Shown in pieces: positions 25,311 through 33,655 of a stretch of 41,145 nucleotides of DNA. A program made the position numbers and the translations under genes. Source of the DNA: CALKKN01 sp041571375 (GTDB taxonomy: Bacteria; Pseudomonadota; Gammaproteobacteria; Xanthomonadales; SZUA-36); assembly GCA_041571375.1 (NCBI GenBank), contig JBFFUJ010000001.1, positions 1-41,145 of the forward strand. The letters are read 5' to 3'. The stretch's first letter is position 1, and every line of letters starts with the position of its first letter. The notes under the pieces are model-generated. The model did not search any database and was not told the DNA's origin. It saw only the letters and a program-made list of their open reading frames with translations.

Positions 25311-26881
25311 GCAGCAGAGTCTAAGCTCTTGCCGCGAAGCCTTGAAGCGGTCTGCACCATATCGGCAACCGTTTCGGTCAGGGCCCCGGACAGCTCTCCG
25401 GACTCCATTCGCCAGCGCCAGTTGTTGACCGTAGTGCCCGGTGTATTGAAACGCGCCGCCGACCCAAGCCCCAGGAAGTCCTGCATGGGCGCCACCGCAA
25501 GGGCCGATTTCGCCGAGAAAGCCAGGCGGATCAGATCGTGGTGAATGGTCGCCGCCGTGCCCCCGGTCAGTTTCAGTGCCCGTTCGCGCGTTTCCTCGAT
25601 CTGCTCCGCCGTCCGGGTGTCGTCCCCGTTGCCGCGGAACCAGCCCCGGGTGGTGTCATTGTCGTGCGTTCCGGTGTAGCACACGCTGTTTTCTTCGATC
25701 GAGTCCATGTCGAAATCCGGCTCGCCGACCTCGAACTGGAGCACCACCATGCCCGGAATCCCGTGTTCCTTGCGCAGGGATTCCACTGCGGGGGTGATCA
25801 CGCCGAGGTTCTCCGCCACGATCGGAAGCTGACCCAGCGACCCCTCCAGCGCCCCGAACAGGCTATCCCCCGGGCCCCGTACCCAGCTGCCCTGCTTTGC
25901 CGTTGTTGCACCGTAAGGCACCGACCAGAACGACTCGAAACCCCTGAAGTGATCGATACGCACCAGGTGTGCCTGCTCGATGGCGAAACGCATGCGCTCA
26001 ACCCACCAGCCGAAATCGGTCGCCTCGTGGTGGCCCCAGTCATAGAGCGGATTACCCCAGAGCTGACCGTCCTCGCTGAAGTAATCCGGCGGCACGCCGG
26101 CCACGTGGGAGGGGCGCCCGTCGCTGTCGATGAGCAGCATTTCGCGATTGGCCCAGGCGTCGGCGCTGTCGAGCGCAATGTAAATCGGCATATCGCCGAA
26201 CAGGCAGATACCACGCTGCGTGGCATAGTCCTTCAGCTGGCGCCACTGTCGTTCGAACAGGAACTGTTTGACCCGCGTCTGCTCGATCTCGATCGAATGT
26301 CGTTCCCGGGTCTGCCGCAGGGCAGCCGGCTCACGGCGCACATGTTGCTTATCCCACTGCGGCCAGGCGCGTTCGCTATGAGCTGTTTTCAGCACCCTGA
26401 ACAGCGCGTAGTCGTCCAGCCATCGGTCCGCGTTGCGATGCAGAAAATCTTCGTACTCGGCCAGCAGCCCGTTACCTCGCCGCTCACTGAAGCGCTGGGC
26501 CGCCTGCGCCAGAACCTGCCGCTTGAGCGGGATGAGTCGGCCGTAGTCCGTATGATCCCTCGGCAGCGCCCGGAGTGAGTCGATCTCACCCTGCTGCAGC
26601 AGTCCGAGCCGGACCAGCGGCTCCAGCCCGATCAGGTTGGCATTGCCGGCAAAGGCGGACAGGGGCTGGTAGGGCGAGTCTCCGTAAGCTGTCGGGCCCA
26701 GGGGCAGAAACTGCCAGACCCCCAGTTTCATTTCGACCAACCGGTCGATGAAAGCCATCGCACTGTCCGCAATGTCGCCGATGCCGTAAGGGCCCGGCAG
26801 GGACGTGAAATGCAGCCCGACGCCGGCCTGGCGGCCCATGCCGAGAATGCAGGAATCAGATTTGCTGTTGCTCTGAATCAT
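25307..26881 (-). CDS. malQ: 4-alpha-glucanotransferase (amylomaltase)
   Basis: A 524-residue GH77 enzyme that transfers alpha-1,4-glucan segments between malto-oligosaccharides. Signature regions are the N-terminal LHFTSLPGPYGIGDI, RIDHFRGFESFW with the Asp nucleophile, VAENLGVITP with the acid/base Glu, and TGTHDNDT with the third carboxylate. The ATG at 26881 is the best start; the frame is open for another 55 codons, but that stretch lacks homology-like features. First of a two-gene operon with GlgX; together they convert branched glucan to glucose and glucose 1-phosphate precursors. Confidence 0.93.
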   Translation of the reverse strand: MIQSNSKSDSCILGMGRQAGVGLHFTSLPGPYGIGDIADSAMAFIDRLVEMKLGVWQFLPLGPTAYGDSPYQPLSAFAGNANLIGLEPLVRLGLLQQGEIDSLRALPRDHTDYGRLIPLKRQVLAQAAQRFSERRGNGLLAEYEDFLHRNADRWLDDYALFRVLKTAHSERAWPQWDKQHVRREPAALRQTRERHSIEIEQTRVKQFLFERQWRQLKDYATQRGICLFGDMPIYIALDSADAWANREMLLIDSDGRPSHVAGVPPDYFSEDGQLWGNPLYDWGHHEATDFGWWVERMRFAIEQAHLVRIDHFRGFESFWSVPYGATTAKQGSWVRGPGDSLFGALEGSLGQLPIVAENLGVITPAVESLRKEHGIPGMVVLQFEVGEPDFDMDSIEENSVCYTGTHDNDTTRGWFRGNGDDTRTAEQIEETRERALKLTGGTAATIHHDLIRLAFSAKSALAVAPMQDFLGLGSAARFNTPGTTVNNWRWRMESGELSGALTETVADMVQTASRLRGKSLDSAA

Positions 26882-27078
26882 GGATCCATTACTGGCTCGA
26901 TGGCGACCGGAGGAGTGTTCGCAGCCAGGGGTATTATCGGCGGCAAATCGCTTCTCGGCCACGTTTTCCGACCCGGAGTTGCCTGCTCGCGACCCGCGAG
27001 GGAGTCGCACCGTGGTTTCTTTGGCGTGAGTGCCTTCGTGGACCAATGCCCCATCTGGATCATGCTAATCTCTGCAGG

Positions 27079-27468
27079 ATGAGCCTGCTCCCTTCACTTC
27101 TCCTGGTAGCGCTCGGCAGCATGGTCGGCGGCGTCAGTCGCTACGGCCTGACCTTGGCCACGCAGAACGTCTCGGCCTTCAGCCTGCCCTATGGCACGCT
27201 GGCCTCGAACGTGGCGGGGTGCCTGCTGATCGGCGTCATTGCCGGCTTCGGCGGCAAAACCGAGTTGCTGTCCCCGGAAATGCGGCTGCTGCTGGCGACC
27301 GGGTTTTGCGGCGGCTTCACGACCATGTCGTCCTTCATCTACGAGTTGGGCCAGTTCGTTCAGGACAAGGAATACTTTTTCGCTTCGACCTATTTCATGG
27401 CCACGCTGGCGGGTGCCGGTCTGGCCTTCGCGCTCGGGCTGCTGCTGAGCGCCGCAATCATGAGGTAA
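27079..27468 (+). CDS. crcB: Fluoride ion channel CrcB (Fluc)
   Basis: A 129-residue, four-helix membrane protein. GGVSRYGL near the N terminus, NVAGCLLIG in helix 2 and GFCGGFTTMSSF at the break in helix 3 are the conserved Fluc pore features; channels are dual-topology dimers that export fluoride. The start is at 27079 because the preceding eleven codons are not family-like. The DUF190 gene follows after 3 bases. I looked for a fluoride riboswitch in the 197 bases upstream and saw no clear match. Confidence 0.93.
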   Translation: MSLLPSLLLVALGSMVGGVSRYGLTLATQNVSAFSLPYGTLASNVAGCLLIGVIAGFGGKTELLSPEMRLLLATGFCGGFTTMSSFIYELGQFVQDKEYFFASTYFMATLAGAGLAFALGLLLSAAIMR

Positions 27469-27471
27469 GCC

Positions 27472-27825
27472 ATGGAGATTTCCGGACAGGCGGTTCTATT
27501 GCGCATATTCGTCGGCGAAAGCGACAAGCTCGGGCATCTGCCGCTGTACGAGGCGATCGTCAAGGAAGCGCGCGAGGCCGGGCTGGCGGGCGCGACCGTG
27601 CTGAAAGGCGTGCTGGGATATGGCGCAAGCGCTCGTATTCGCACGGCCAAGATCCTGGATCTCTCGGCCGACCTGTCGATGGTCGTCGAGATCGTCGACG
27701 GGGAGGCCAAGGTGGACGCTTTCCGGCCGCGGCTGTCGGAACTGTTCGAGGCCGCCAACTGCGGCGGCCTGGTGACCCTGGAGAATATCCGGGTGGTGCG
27801 CTATCTGACAGAAGGATCGGGATAG
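27472..27825 (+). CDS. DUF190 family protein
   Basis: A 117-residue soluble protein with the PII-like ferredoxin fold seen in DUF190. Supporting motifs are AVLLRIFVGESDK at the start, LYEAIVKEAREAGLAGATVLKGVLGYG in the centre (quoted in part: YEAIVKEARE, GLAGATVLKG), and VVEIVDG. The family is often encoded beside crcB, as here (3-base gap), which suggests a part in fluoride or ion control, but no activity is established. It ends one base before the convergent cysteine-rich gene. Confidence 0.88.
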   Translation: MEISGQAVLLRIFVGESDKLGHLPLYEAIVKEAREAGLAGATVLKGVLGYGASARIRTAKILDLSADLSMVVEIVDGEAKVDAFRPRLSELFEAANCGGLVTLENIRVVRYLTEGSG

Positions 27826-27826
27826 C

Positions 27827-28249
27827 TCAGCAGTTGGGTTCAACCGGCTCGGCGTCGGCCTTTTTCTGACAGGTACAGCCGTAGTCACTGCAGCCCATCG
27901 TGTCAGGCATGCAGATATCCTCCATCGCCACGCACTGGCAGGCGCCGGAGCAGGCGCAGTTGCCGCTGTTACATGTGTAACGGGTCGCACCTCCGTCGGA
28001 AGGGCTCGCCAACTTGGCACCCGGCGCGTCCGCGCAGTCGCTGCCACAATCGCGTTCAGCCATCCGCGCGGTTGCGGCCTGGACCTGACGCCGCGTCTGC
28101 ACTGATTCCTGCTCTGAGGCCGGGGCAGTCGCGACGGCCGCCTGAGACCGGGTCGATGCCTGTTGCGCCACGGCGGCCGGACTGACGGTAACCCAGGCCA
28201 GGGCCGCCGCGCCGAAAATGGAGAGAAGTCGCATATTTGTCTTGCTCAT
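27827..28249 (-). CDS. Secreted cysteine-rich protein A
   Basis: A 140-residue protein with a signal peptide (about 1-28, cleavage near AVAQQ), a Gln/Ala/Ser-rich linker and a C-terminal domain (from about 66) containing 12 cysteines. The pattern runs CxxxC, a GG-x-x-x-Y-x-C element, dense CAC and CQC pairs, CVAM-x-x-IC and C-x-DYGCTC. It is clearly paralogous to the next gene. I recognise no named family; disulfide-bonded or metal-binding roles are both open. GAGGA 8 bases before the ATG supports the start. Probably the last gene of the minus-strand group. Confidence 0.75.
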   Translation of the reverse strand: MSKTNMRLLSIFGAAALAWVTVSPAAVAQQASTRSQAAVATAPASEQESVQTRRQVQAATARMAERDCGSDCADAPGAKLASPSDGGATRYTCNSGNCACSGACQCVAMEDICMPDTMGCSDYGCTCQKKADAEPVEPNC

Positions 28250-28297
28250 CGACGTGTTCCTCGGGACTTTTCGCTTGAATCGCTGCCTGTCTGATTG

Positions 28298-28660
28298 TCA
28301 GCCGCCATCGCCTTCCGGTTCCGGGGCCTGCGCACAGGTACAGCCGTAGTCATTGCAGGTCAGCGTGCCAGGCGCACAGATTTTCTTCATGGCCACGCAA
28401 TCCGCGGCGCCGGCACAGGAGCAGTTTTCACCCGCGCACTCGTAATCCCGCGTGCCGCCTCCCGTCGGCGCGGCGAGACGGGATCCCGCTTCTTCGCAAT
28501 CGTCACCACATTCGGCCCGGGCTGCCGCAGTGATCGCCGACTGGGACGTCACCGCGGTCTTCTTGCCGGCACTCACCGACTGCTGCGCCGTTGCCGAAGG
28601 CAGGCCCATGACGGCCAGAATCACCATCAGACCGATAACTGAAAGGACATTTCGCATCAT
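28298..28660 (-). CDS. Secreted cysteine-rich protein B
   Basis: A 120-residue paralogue of the downstream gene: signal peptide (about 1-27, after MMRNVLSVIG), short linker, then a domain with 10 cysteines. Aligned with protein A, the shared frame is CxxxC, LAxP, GG, YxC, NCxC, CVAM, IC-x-P and C-x-DYGCTC; one Cys of the paired CQC motif and the C-terminal Cys of protein A are absent here. The start is at the first of two adjacent ATGs, with GGAGTGAG upstream. Unknown function; the tandem arrangement points to duplication. Confidence 0.75.
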   Translation of the reverse strand: MMRNVLSVIGLMVILAVMGLPSATAQQSVSAGKKTAVTSQSAITAAARAECGDDCEEAGSRLAAPTGGGTRDYECAGENCSCAGAADCVAMKKICAPGTLTCNDYGCTCAQAPEPEGDGG

Positions 28661-28713
28661 GTTCTCACTCCAGCAAGCCCCAATTGATACCCTCGGCCGG
28701 CACGACCGCCCCT

Positions 28714-28752
28714 GTAAGCTTAATTGAGGTATAGACGACGAATTTATTCTCG
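28714..28752 (-). promoter_or_regulatory. AT-rich island upstream of the cysteine-rich pair
   Basis: A short AT-rich stretch in very GC-rich surroundings lies between the META lipoprotein stop and the first cysteine-rich gene. It contains TATACC and TTAAGC. No convincing -35/-10 pair is seen, but a promoter separating this pair from the upstream genes is plausible. Confidence 0.25.
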
Positions 28753-28760
28753 TTCGCGGC

Positions 28761-29771
28761 TCAGCGGCCGGCCTGGCTGCTGCCACGCCGAAAGCGCAGC
28801 GAACCCATCTCGCCATCGTCGCGCCAAGTCAGCACGAGATGGGTTGCCTGGAAGCTGAAACCGGACAGATGATTCAAGGCATGCAGGTAGCGATCCTCCC
28901 ACTCCATCTGCGGCCCCGGGCACATCATCCGCGTGCCCGCCAGCGGCCCGGCCAGGTACAGTGAGCCCGGTGTGTCGCCCATGGCCACGGAACCGCTGTA
29001 GCGGTTGCAGGCGCTTTTGCCACCTATCGTTTCACCGGCGAAGGTCAGGATGATCTCGATGCCGTCCGGCACGGCCCCGTCCCGGCCCATGCGCGTGAGC
29101 ACCCAGTCGCCCTCGATGTCTGCCAGTGACAGGCGCCCCTGGTCCTCGGTCGCAGTCTCGTTCATTGCATTCGCCTTCAGCGCAAAGGTCCGGCGCAATT
29201 TCTGGCCCGGGCAGCAGGCCGCGTCACCGGGGCCGGCCTCGACCGTCTCCAGCACCACGGTACCCGCCGAGATGGCCGCGGAACGGAGCTTGACCCGATC
29301 GCCGAGCGGGACAGTGGCCCGGTTATGAACCGCAGCCGCACCATCGTGGTCGAGCACCGCGAGGTAATCGAAGGTGCCCGATCCCCCCGTCTGGGTCCAG
29401 ATCAGGACGACCGTTTCCTCGTCCCCGCTGCCATCCAGATCACCGCTCAATGAAAACCCCTGAACGAGGCCCGCTCGCGGGGCCGACGCGCCGCCCTCCA
29501 CGTATGGCTCGCCCGTCCACTCGCCGCCGGTCAGTGTCACGGGCTCGCCGTCGAACAGGCCCGAATAGGCCAGGTTCGCCGCCTGCTCCAGCGTCGGCGC
29601 GGCTGTGCCCGGAGACATTGGCGGTGGTTCCGCCGGCTGTTCCGCGGCGCGGCTTGCAGGGGCCGCAGAGCCCTCCGCGGGGCTTCCGGCCCGATCACAG
29701 GACGCAAGCGCCAGGCCGGCCATAACGGCCAGCAGGAGCAGGCCGCGGTTAGGCGGATGACAGGGTTTCAT
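28761..29771 (-). CDS. META-domain lipoprotein
   Basis: A 336-residue lipoprotein. The signal ends in the lipobox LASC (Cys25), followed by an Ala/Pro-rich spacer. The middle part (about 75-200) contains GDLDGSGDEETVV and VLDHDG, an Asp-rich pattern of the kind that binds calcium. The C-terminal META/HslJ-like domain (about 222-325) starts IEGDWVLTRM and includes GKSACNRYSG and MMCPG, the standard fold markers; E. coli HslJ is a heat-shock protein affecting novobiocin resistance. The ATG at 29771 has GGGAG 9 bases upstream. It lies 48 bases after the SDR gene. Confidence 0.82.
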   Translation of the reverse strand: MKPCHPPNRGLLLLAVMAGLALASCDRAGSPAEGSAAPASRAAEQPAEPPPMSPGTAAPTLEQAANLAYSGLFDGEPVTLTGGEWTGEPYVEGGASAPRAGLVQGFSLSGDLDGSGDEETVVLIWTQTGGSGTFDYLAVLDHDGAAAVHNRATVPLGDRVKLRSAAISAGTVVLETVEAGPGDAACCPGQKLRRTFALKANAMNETATEDQGRLSLADIEGDWVLTRMGRDGAVPDGIEIILTFAGETIGGKSACNRYSGSVAMGDTPGSLYLAGPLAGTRMMCPGPQMEWEDRYLHALNHLSGFSFQATHLVLTWRDDGEMGSLRFRRGSSQAGR

Positions 29772-29819
29772 TTCCAACAACTCCCGATGACTAATCTCTG
29801 AGGGTGGGTTGAGCCCGTA

Positions 29820-30575
29820 CTACCAGGGCGCGCCCAGGGCCACGGTGATCGCTTCGCCATTGACCCCGCTGGACTCCTCGGAAGCCAGGAACGCGATGAC
29901 CTCGGCCACCTCCAGCGGAGTCACCACGCGGCCGGGCGGATACAGCTGATCGCGCTCGGCCCATACCGCATCCACGCTGATGCCGCGCCTCATCGCTTCG
30001 GCCTCGGCAGAACGCTCGGCCATGTCGGTCCGCACCCAGCCCGGCAATACTGCATTCGACGTCACGTTGAAGGGCCCGGCATCCTGCGCGACGGAGCGCA
30101 TCAGGCCCAACAAGCCGTGTTTGGAACTGTTGTAGGCAGCGCTTGCGGGTTCGGCCAGTTGGCCTGCCGTCGAACTGGTGTAGACCAGGCGACCGTAACC
30201 GCGCTCGATCATGCCGCGGGTCACGAGGCGCGAAAGGTGGAACGGCCCGTCGAGGTTGATGCGCATGGTCGCGTCCCACAACTCGGGGTCCTGCTCCCAG
30301 ATGACGCGCTCTTGGGCCGAGCCAATGCCGTGATTGCAAACCAGAATGTCGATCGGGCCCAGCCGTTCCGCGGTCGCGTCGACAGCCCGGGCACAACCCG
30401 CCGGATCGCCGAGATCCGCCGTCACGTAGTCCAGCCCCAATGCGGCCAGCTCCTCCTCGCTGCGCGACACGGCCATCACCCGCGCGCCGCGCGCAGCCAG
30501 CAGCTCGGCGGCCACCTTGCCGATACCGCGGCCGGCGCCGGTGACCAGTGCAACTCTTCCTTCCACTCCAGCCAT
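29820..30575 (-). CDS. Short-chain dehydrogenase/reductase
   Basis: A 251-residue classical SDR. The NAD(P)-binding TGAGRGIG lies at about 12-19, CNHG replaces the usual NNAG, and the catalytic set is Ser in SST, then YNSSK (YxxxK). The C-terminal part SGVNGEAITV is common in 3-oxoacyl-ACP reductase-like SDRs. Substrate unknown; AGGAGGG precedes the start. The gene follows the Rieske oxygenase by 34 bases, so it may oxidise a product of that enzyme, as dihydrodiol dehydrogenases do in aromatic pathways. Confidence 0.88.
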   Translation of the reverse strand: MAGVEGRVALVTGAGRGIGKVAAELLAARGARVMAVSRSEEELAALGLDYVTADLGDPAGCARAVDATAERLGPIDILVCNHGIGSAQERVIWEQDPELWDATMRINLDGPFHLSRLVTRGMIERGYGRLVYTSSTAGQLAEPASAAYNSSKHGLLGLMRSVAQDAGPFNVTSNAVLPGWVRTDMAERSAEAEAMRRGISVDAVWAERDQLYPPGRVVTPLEVAEVIAFLASEESSGVNGEAITVALGAPW

Positions 30576-30609
30576 GTTCCGTCAGCCCTCCTGGTGACGG
30601 GCGCCCGGC

Positions 30610-31728
30610 TCAGTCGCCGACGCGATCCCGCACCCATTGCTCGAATTCATAAACATAGTCCTCGATCCCCAGCAGGATGCCGTGCCGATGCGGGGCGCCG
30701 CGAATCCCCTGCTGGTTCAGCTCGCAGACCCGTCCGTCTTCGGCCACTACCTGCCTGGCAAAGGCCGTGAGTCGCTCGACATCCAGTGCCGGATGCCCGA
30801 CTACGTCCCGGTGCACATACCAGTCGATCGTCAGCCCGGTCTGCTCGGGACCGAGCGGCATCACCTGCACGGTGCGCAGGTAATCCACGTGCGCCACGAT
30901 GAACAGGGTCGGGAGAAAGGTCGAGAAGGTCATCCCGGTTTCCCGTTCCTTGTCACCCAACCCCTCGAACCACGGCAGTTCCGTGGTGCCATCGGCCGAC
31001 CAGGTCACCGCACCGGGCCTTAACATCGCATGGGGTCGCCCCTGCTGCGGTTCGAGCCCGGCGTCGGTGTAGTCCATGTACCCGGTCCGATAGACCGGCA
31101 CCAGTTGGCACAGTTCGGGATGCACCACCGGGCAGTGATAACACTCGAGGTAATTCTCCCAGAAAATCTTCCAGTTGCAGTCCAGGCTCCGGGTCTCCCG
31201 GTGGACACGGCTCAACGCCTCGAGCGGCCAGGCCGCAACGTGCTCGCCCTCATCGAGCAGGGCGCGGGGCAACTCTTCGCCGGGTTGTCCGGCCAGATTG
31301 ACGAAGACGAATCCACGCCAGGTCTGCAGGGCGACCCGGTACAGCGTGAGATCTCCGGGGCGCAGATCATCCGCGGGGGCCGCTCGAGGCACCCGCTGCA
31401 ACTCACCGCTGAGCGCGTAGGTCCAGGCGTGGTAGGGACAGACAATTCGCCCGTTTTCGAAGTGGCCTTCGTCCTTGTCGCACAAAGCAGCGCCGCGGTG
31501 CCGGCAGGTATTGTGGAAGGCGTGCAGCGCTCGGTCCCGGGCACGCGTCACGACGATCTGCTGGTCGCCCAGGCGAATCCGCCGGTAATCTCCGGCTTGC
31601 GGCCAGTCTTCCTCGCGGCCGACGCAGATCCATTCCCTGTGCCAGATCGTCTGCAGCTCCCTGCCGTAGTGTTCGGAGTCATAGAAATAGCGGGCCGGCA
31701 GGGTTTCCCGGTAGCGCCCCGTGTTCAT
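30610..31728 (-). CDS. Rieske non-haem iron oxygenase, alpha subunit
   Basis: A 372-residue Rieske oxygenase. The [2Fe-2S] cluster motif is CRHRG (Cys75, His77) and CPYHAW (Cys97, His100). The mononuclear iron site is in ENYLECYHCPVVHPEL, with the bridging Glu195 and ligands His198 and His203; the third ligand is probably in the acidic EDYVYEF near the C terminus. The ENYLECYHCP form resembles the enzymes of glycine-betaine and quaternary-amine demethylation (GbcA type) as well as ring hydroxylases. No reductase is adjacent. Operon with the SDR downstream. Confidence 0.88.
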   Translation of the reverse strand: MNTGRYRETLPARYFYDSEHYGRELQTIWHREWICVGREEDWPQAGDYRRIRLGDQQIVVTRARDRALHAFHNTCRHRGAALCDKDEGHFENGRIVCPYHAWTYALSGELQRVPRAAPADDLRPGDLTLYRVALQTWRGFVFVNLAGQPGEELPRALLDEGEHVAAWPLEALSRVHRETRSLDCNWKIFWENYLECYHCPVVHPELCQLVPVYRTGYMDYTDAGLEPQQGRPHAMLRPGAVTWSADGTTELPWFEGLGDKERETGMTFSTFLPTLFIVAHVDYLRTVQVMPLGPEQTGLTIDWYVHRDVVGHPALDVERLTAFARQVVAEDGRVCELNQQGIRGAPHRHGILLGIEDYVYEFEQWVRDRVGD

Positions 31729-31849
31729 GTCGATTCAGTCGCCTCCCGTGCCGGGCAGATAGTCGAGCCTGCTGCAGCGGACGCCCTGGATGTCGGTCCC
31801 GGGGGATGCTGTGGATCCGATCTGCGCCACATCGCGCAGGTCGCGCAGC

Positions 31850-32461
31850 TTACTTCAGTTGCGCCACCCAGCAATCTTCAGGGATGATCTTGATGGCCTG
31901 GCCCCGGGCCCGCAGGCGCATCGCGGCCTCGATCTCGACGCCCAGCCCGCCGTCGCGCCATTCATCCACACCCAGAGCGCCGACCACCAGGAACTGGGCC
32001 TTGTCGGTGACCGATGGCAACACCACCCCGCCCTTTTTTTCAATGGCTGTTTTGCAGATGTCAAGCGGTCCGTAGACGAAATTGCCGGTCAGGCAGAAGC
32101 GCGCGCTCTTGAATTCGATCAGCCCCACCTCGTCGAACCAGAGCTCGGTCAGGTCGACCTGCTCGGCCAGCTCCTCCAGGCGGTCCTCGATCAGCAGATT
32201 CAGCGTTGCCACCAGGTGGCTTCGCTCTTCCTCCGTGATGACACCGTCCTCCAGCACTTCGCGCACGCGCTCCTGGATGACATTGCCGGGGAAGGAGGAC
32301 GCGATCCGGTGGCGCTCTTCCAGCCAGTCATGCAGAAAGTGGATTTCCTCGTTGGTCAGCTGCTCGTCGGCCAGCAACCCCCGGGCGATACCCAGTAACT
32401 CGCCCAGCGATTGTTTCATCGTCGTCGAATCGAAGTTGCTCAAGTCGTTGTAATCGCGCAT
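31850..32461 (-). CDS. BRCT-domain protein with TerB-like N-terminal half
   Basis: A 203-residue protein. The C-terminal BRCT domain (about 118-203) begins FKSARFCLTGNFVYG and contains AIEKKGGVV and TDKAQFLVVG, the motifs of the DNA ligase and DNA polymerase III epsilon-type BRCT group. The N-terminal half is helical and acidic, with LGIARGLLADEQLTNEE and LEDGVITEEE, which resemble TerB or EF-hand-like repeats. Such proteins are usually annotated as NAD-dependent ligase-like BRCT domains of unknown role. ATG at 32461, just after a GTGG-containing stretch; the GTG at 32473 is an alternative. Confidence 0.75.
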   Translation of the reverse strand: MRDYNDLSNFDSTTMKQSLGELLGIARGLLADEQLTNEEIHFLHDWLEERHRIASSFPGNVIQERVREVLEDGVITEEERSHLVATLNLLIEDRLEELAEQVDLTELWFDEVGLIEFKSARFCLTGNFVYGPLDICKTAIEKKGGVVLPSVTDKAQFLVVGALGVDEWRDGGLGVEIEAAMRLRARGQAIKIIPEDCWVAQLK

Positions 32462-32505
32462 CTTTTCACCCACCCCTGGCGGTGACGGCCGATGTGCTTA
32501 CTGTA

Positions 32506-32526
32506 GCAGTCGCGAACCGCGGCTGC
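32506..32526 (-). terminator. Nine-base-pair hairpin after the lipoprotein operon
   Basis: GCAGTCGCG and CGCGGCTGC pair over nine positions (one G-U-type wobble) around a 3-base AAC loop, about 60 bases after the stop of the small lipoprotein. No T-tract follows. Best read as the 3' end of the transcript carrying the giant fusion gene. Confidence 0.4.
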
Positions 32527-32587
32527 ACGGTCGCCTGCGGACGCTCGTCGCCTGTTAACGGCCGTCGGTCAGGAAATCTGCCCCGGA

Positions 32588-32743
32588 CTAGTACCAGCGA
32601 TGGCCGCCGACACTGATGTAACCGTGGTTGCCAACCGGCACGCCGACGCTGACACCGACGCCAACGTTCCCCGAGCAGCCGCCGAGTTGCAGGCAGGCCA
32701 GCGCCAGGATCAGGATCAATACGCGCCGCTGCCAGGTTTTCAT
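32588..32743 (-). CDS. Very small lipoprotein (51 residues)
   Basis: A 51-residue peptide starting MKTWQRRVLILILALACLQ with lipobox LGGC (Cys at 23) and a short mature part rich in Gly and Val (GNVGVGVSVGVPVGNHGYIS). The start ATG overlaps the stop of the VOC lipoprotein gene as ATGA, a strong sign of real translation. The Gly/Val pattern, with His and Tyr at the end, resembles small outer-membrane lipoproteins, but no family is recognised. Confidence 0.7.
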   Translation of the reverse strand: MKTWQRRVLILILALACLQLGGCSGNVGVGVSVGVPVGNHGYISVGGHRWY

Positions 32744-33636
32744 GGTTGTTCGCCCCCGCCCGACGGTGGGACTTGTTGCAGCGCCAGGATGGCGCCTGCG
32801 GGATCGGTGATGACCGCCAGCGTGCCCTCGCGCAGTTCGGGGGACGGTGCCAGCAATACGCGGCCGCCCAGCCGTTCTGCCTGGCTCGCTGCCAGCACGA
32901 CGTCGTCCACCGCAAAATGGGTGAGCCAGATCGGGGCCACGCGGCTGTCCGGTCGGTTCATGATGCCTGCACGTGGGCGTCCCTGCGCCATCAATTCAGT
33001 GTACTCGCCTCCGCGACGGTTTCGGGTAACCACTTCAAAGCCGGCGAGTGAGCGATAGAACTCCGCCGCACCGGCATCGTCCGCGGCCAGCAGTTCATTC
33101 CAGACCACCAGGCCGCCGTCCGATCGGGGAGGGTCCTGCGGGTCGCCCACGCGGCTTCGCAAAAGCCCCAGCACGGCACCCTGAGGGTCGGTGACGGCAG
33201 CTGCGCGGCCGATGTTTTCGAGCTCCAGCGGCGCGACGATGATGCGGCCACCCGCCGTTTCGGTGAGCTCACTGGCCGCATCCACGTCCGCCACCGAAAG
33301 GTAAGGCAGCCAACGCGAGTAATCCGCATCCGGCGGATCGGCGAGCCCGACGATACCACCGACATAGCGCCCCGACGCCGTGATCACCGTGTAGTCGTTG
33401 CCGCGCGGACCGGTGGTGTCCTTGAAACCCCAGCCAAACAGGCCGCCGTAAAAATTGCGGGCAGACTCGACATCGTCCGTGATGAGGTCGTGCCAGACGA
33501 ATTTGCCAACCAGTGGTTCGTCGGAGAGTTCCAGGCTGTCCCGGCTCGAAATATCGGTGCTGGTGCAGGCTGGCAGCAGTCCACCCAGCAGAATGCCGCA
33601 GACCAGCACCAGACCGTGCAGCCGCGCTTTCCTCAT
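32740..33636 (-). CDS. Lipoprotein with two VOC (glyoxalase-like) domains
   Basis: A 298-residue lipoprotein: signal peptide MRKARLHGLV..., lipobox LPAC, then two VOC/glyoxalase domains. Domain 1 (about 45-160) begins FVWHDLITDDVESARNFYG; domain 2 (about 172-290) begins VVWNELLAADDAGAAEFYRS and ends with the AVITDPAGAILAL motif. The pair resembles two-domain VOC proteins of the CFP30B type, whose role is unclear. Surface anchoring is unusual for this fold. It starts 19 bases after the giant gene with a GGGAGGG site, so it is likely co-transcribed. Confidence 0.85.
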   Translation of the reverse strand: MRKARLHGLVLVCGILLGGLLPACTSTDISSRDSLELSDEPLVGKFVWHDLITDDVESARNFYGGLFGWGFKDTTGPRGNDYTVITASGRYVGGIVGLADPPDADYSRWLPYLSVADVDAASELTETAGGRIIVAPLELENIGRAAAVTDPQGAVLGLLRSRVGDPQDPPRSDGGLVVWNELLAADDAGAAEFYRSLAGFEVVTRNRRGGEYTELMAQGRPRAGIMNRPDSRVAPIWLTHFAVDDVVLAASQAERLGGRVLLAPSPELREGTLAVITDPAGAILALQQVPPSGGGEQP

Positions 33637-33655
33637 CTTTCTGCCCTCCCGGCGA

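Noticed and set aside
26882..27078. Fluoride riboswitch upstream of crcB
   Set aside because: I looked for the conserved aptamer pattern in this gap and found no convincing match. Covariance search would decide.
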